From Salinicoccus hispanicus (GTDB lineage Bacteria > Bacillota > Bacilli > Staphylococcales > Salinicoccaceae), in assembly GCF_009831115.1 (NCBI RefSeq), contig NZ_WUUK01000003.1, positions 248,001-312,000 of the forward strand: a DNA stretch of 64,000 bases, written 5' to 3'. Positions 62,572 to 64,000 of the stretch are shown here, in pieces (positions within the stretch are counted from its first letter, which is position 1; each line of letters begins with the position of its first letter). The notes below the pieces were generated by a model. That model searched no databases and was not told where the DNA came from. It saw only the letters and a list, made by a program, of their open reading frames with translations. The position numbers and the translations under genes are program-made.

Positions 62572-62578
62572 CGATGTA

Positions 62579-63202
62579 ATGAAGCTGCAAATTGCATTAG
62601 ACCGTCTAGGTTATGATGAATGTTTTGAAATAACGTCGGAAGTACATGAACATGTGGATATCATCGAAGTGGGAACAGGCGTCATCAAAGAATATGGTCT
62701 CGGAATAGTAAGAGATCTTAAAACCAAATACCCCGATATTTCAATTCTTGCAGATGTGAAGATTTGTGATGCTGGTAAAAGTGAAAGTGAGAAGAGTTTT
62801 GAATACCTTTCAGATTTAATTACTGTTATGGCCCTTGCGGACATTAACACAGTTAGAAACTGCCAAGAAGTGGCAGACCGGTTCGGAAAGACACTGGTAG
62901 TGGATTTGCTTAACATAAAAGATTTTAGCCTACTCGATCATCTAAAAGAAGCGGGGGTCAGAGCTGTTAGTCTGCACGTAGGAAAAGACCAGAGAGAGGC
63001 TGACATGAAACCAGCTTATGACAAGTTAAAAGAATATGACTTTGATCTTTTTGTGGCCGGTGGCATAAATGAAGACAATCTCAAAGAGTATTTGAAATTC
63101 GAACCAGATGTCGTAATCGTCGGCAGTGGCATAACTCAGGCAAAAGATAAAGTGGACGCTGCAAAGACACTCAAATCTGCGATATCAGAATTCAGACTGT
63201 AG
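62579..63202 (+). CDS. Hexulose-6-phosphate synthase / 3-keto-L-gulonate-6-phosphate decarboxylase-like
   Basis: A 207-residue (beta/alpha)8 barrel of the OMP-decarboxylase suprafamily: LQIALDRL (3-10), EVGTGVIKEYG (30-40), LADVKICDAGK with Asp59, Lys61 and Asp64, His133 in LHVGKD, and GSGI at 182-185. HxlA (formaldehyde fixation) and UlaD/SgbH (keto-gulonate phosphate decarboxylation) share this scaffold; see the findings for mixed signatures. ATG at 62579 is 8 bp after the kinase stop, with GAGAGG upstream. It is the last gene of the operon and pairs logically with the hexuloisomerase gene. Confidence 0.82.
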   Translation: MKLQIALDRLGYDECFEITSEVHEHVDIIEVGTGVIKEYGLGIVRDLKTKYPDISILADVKICDAGKSESEKSFEYLSDLITVMALADINTVRNCQEVADRFGKTLVVDLLNIKDFSLLDHLKEAGVRAVSLHVGKDQREADMKPAYDKLKEYDFDLFVAGGINEDNLKEYLKFEPDVVIVGSGITQAKDKVDAAKTLKSAISEFRL

Positions 63203-63207
63203 CTTTG

Positions 63208-63240
63208 AACCACAGGGTAGAGTATCCTGTGGTTTCTCAC
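63208..63240 (+). terminator. Likely terminator of the lacI-TRAP operon
   Basis: AACCACAGG and CCTGTGGTT around a 9-base loop, followed by TCTC; the T run is short. It lies 6 bp after the last stop and before the convergent lacI gene. Confidence 0.6.
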
Positions 63241-63271
63241 TTTGAATCTCTCGATAGGATCATTCAAATAT

Positions 63272-64000
63272 TTAGCGTCTGATCAATTTTCCTGCGAAAT
63301 GTTCGGGTCTTGTATATTCGCTACCTTCTGCTTTATTCATTACGGTCGTGTAAGCAGCTTCAGCGATATCCTTGATTGGCTGGGCAATTGTACTGATATT
63401 GGGACGGTAGACCTCAGCTAATGGTATATCATCTATCGATACAATATGGATATCTTCTACTAGATCAATATTGTGGGTATCAACATATTTCAAAAAAGTC
63501 ATCAGGGCAAAATCATTTGCAATGACGACACCACACCCTCTAACAATATCGAATTCTGCTACTATGGTGTCATATAGATCATTAGTGGGTGCTGTAATCG
63601 TTTTTTTCTCAACCTCTTCGCCAATAATTGAGTTAAATGCTTCCATACGCTCTACTCTCGGCGTTAAATTCATAGCATCGGAAACACCAACATATTGATA
63701 CATTCGTACGTTCTTCTCCGATAAGTATGAAATTGCCTGCTCAATCGCTTGATGATTATCTAATTTGAATGATGGAATGCCGACAGTCGATATATTCCGG
63801 TCAACAAAGACAACTGGAAAGCCCCGTTTTTCTAATTGCTGATAAAGCATAGTATTTTCTGTAGTCGGCATAATAATCAATCCATCTACCTGTTTTTCAA
63901 GAAGACCATCAATATATTTCTGCTCTTTATCAGGGTCATCGTCAGCATTACAGATGATGAGGTTATACCCATCTCGATCACAGTAGTTCTCAATTTCCCT
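63272..64000 (-). CDS. LacI family regulator, C-terminal part (5' end outside window)
   Basis: The frame is open to the last base of the window, so the N-terminal helix-turn-helix lies outside. The 242 visible codons form the ligand-binding core: an NLIICNADDDP segment, KQVDGLIIMPT, PVVFVDRNIS, ANDFALMTFLKYV and HIVSIDDIPLAEVYRPNISTIAQP. The layout closely follows the lacI product at 56531 (both share CNADDD and KQVDGLI patterns), so they are paralogues. It converges on the TRAP operon and may control a neighbouring sugar-acid locus beyond the window. Confidence 0.87.
   Translation of the reverse strand, partial: REIENYCDRDGYNLIICNADDDPDKEQKYIDGLLEKQVDGLIIMPTTENTMLYQQLEKRGFPVVFVDRNISTVGIPSFKLDNHQAIEQAISYLSEKNVRMYQYVGVSDAMNLTPRVERMEAFNSIIGEEVEKKTITAPTNDLYDTIVAEFDIVRGCGVVIANDFALMTFLKYVDTHNIDLVEDIHIVSIDDIPLAEVYRPNISTIAQPIKDIAEAAYTTVMNKAEGSEYTRPEHFAGKLIRR

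Overview
The window looks like a chromosome segment of a Gram-positive coccus of the Staphylococcaceae, most like a salt-tolerant Salinicoccus or Jeotgalicoccus relative. The signs are AGGAGG-type ribosome sites, frequent TTG/GTG starts, many Na+-coupled carriers, a tRNA-Ala without encoded CCA, and protein families common in that group. This is judged from the genes alone, without database comparison. Base composition is visibly mosaic: about 1-10.3 kb is AT-rich, 10.3-21.3 kb is intermediate, 21.5-56.2 kb is clearly GC-richer, and 56.4-64 kb is AT-richer again.

1-10.1 kb is a defence island. It holds the 3' part of a DISARM-like drmA, then drmB and a DUF3883 nuclease-like gene (plus strand). 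On the minus strand follow a GIY-YIG/DUF2075 NTPase overlapping a MazG-like pyrophosphohydrolase, a single-chain GmrSD-type DUF262/DUF1524 protein, and a PDDEXK_4 nuclease-like protein.

10.3-21.3 kb is a minus-strand catabolic locus in two transcripts. One is hyuA-hyuB-iclR. The other is DUF1177, DUF917, AroM, M24 peptidase, racemase and OPT transporter. Both start from a good promoter followed, at nearly the same distance, by the same GGTTCTT/AAGAACC palindrome. I read this as one IclR-controlled pathway for an imported hydantoin- or peptide-like compound that I cannot match to a described route.

21.5-44 kb is housekeeping and transport: an NhaC antiporter, a MalY-type lyase, an EmrB/QacA efflux pump, an aminotransferase, TspO, a lipoprotein sugar dehydrogenase, YjiH, DUF5996, the abgB-abgT-abgA operon, tRNA-Ala(GGC), a VOC protein, a threonine-synthase-like enzyme with RidA, and a symporter/amidohydrolase/DUF819 operon. 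Six 41-bp tandem repeats lie at 44.06-44.30 kb.

44.4-56.2 kb holds a MOSC protein and sugar-acid genes: gluconate kinase with a pRiA4b-ORF3-like partner, and an iclR-dgoK-hydroxyacid dehydrogenase-aldolase-dgoD-gntP operon (galactonate/gluconate, DeLey-Doudoroff/Entner-Doudoroff type) behind twin palindromic operators. A Na+/solute symporter with a small membrane partner follows.

56.4-64 kb is a plus-strand operon: lacI, a hexuloisomerase-like SIS gene, TRAP transporter dctPQM, rpiA, a PfkB kinase, and a hexulose-phosphate-synthase/keto-gulonate-phosphate-decarboxylase-like gene. It faces a second, truncated lacI. It looks like a complete uptake and catabolic unit whose substrate is not obvious.
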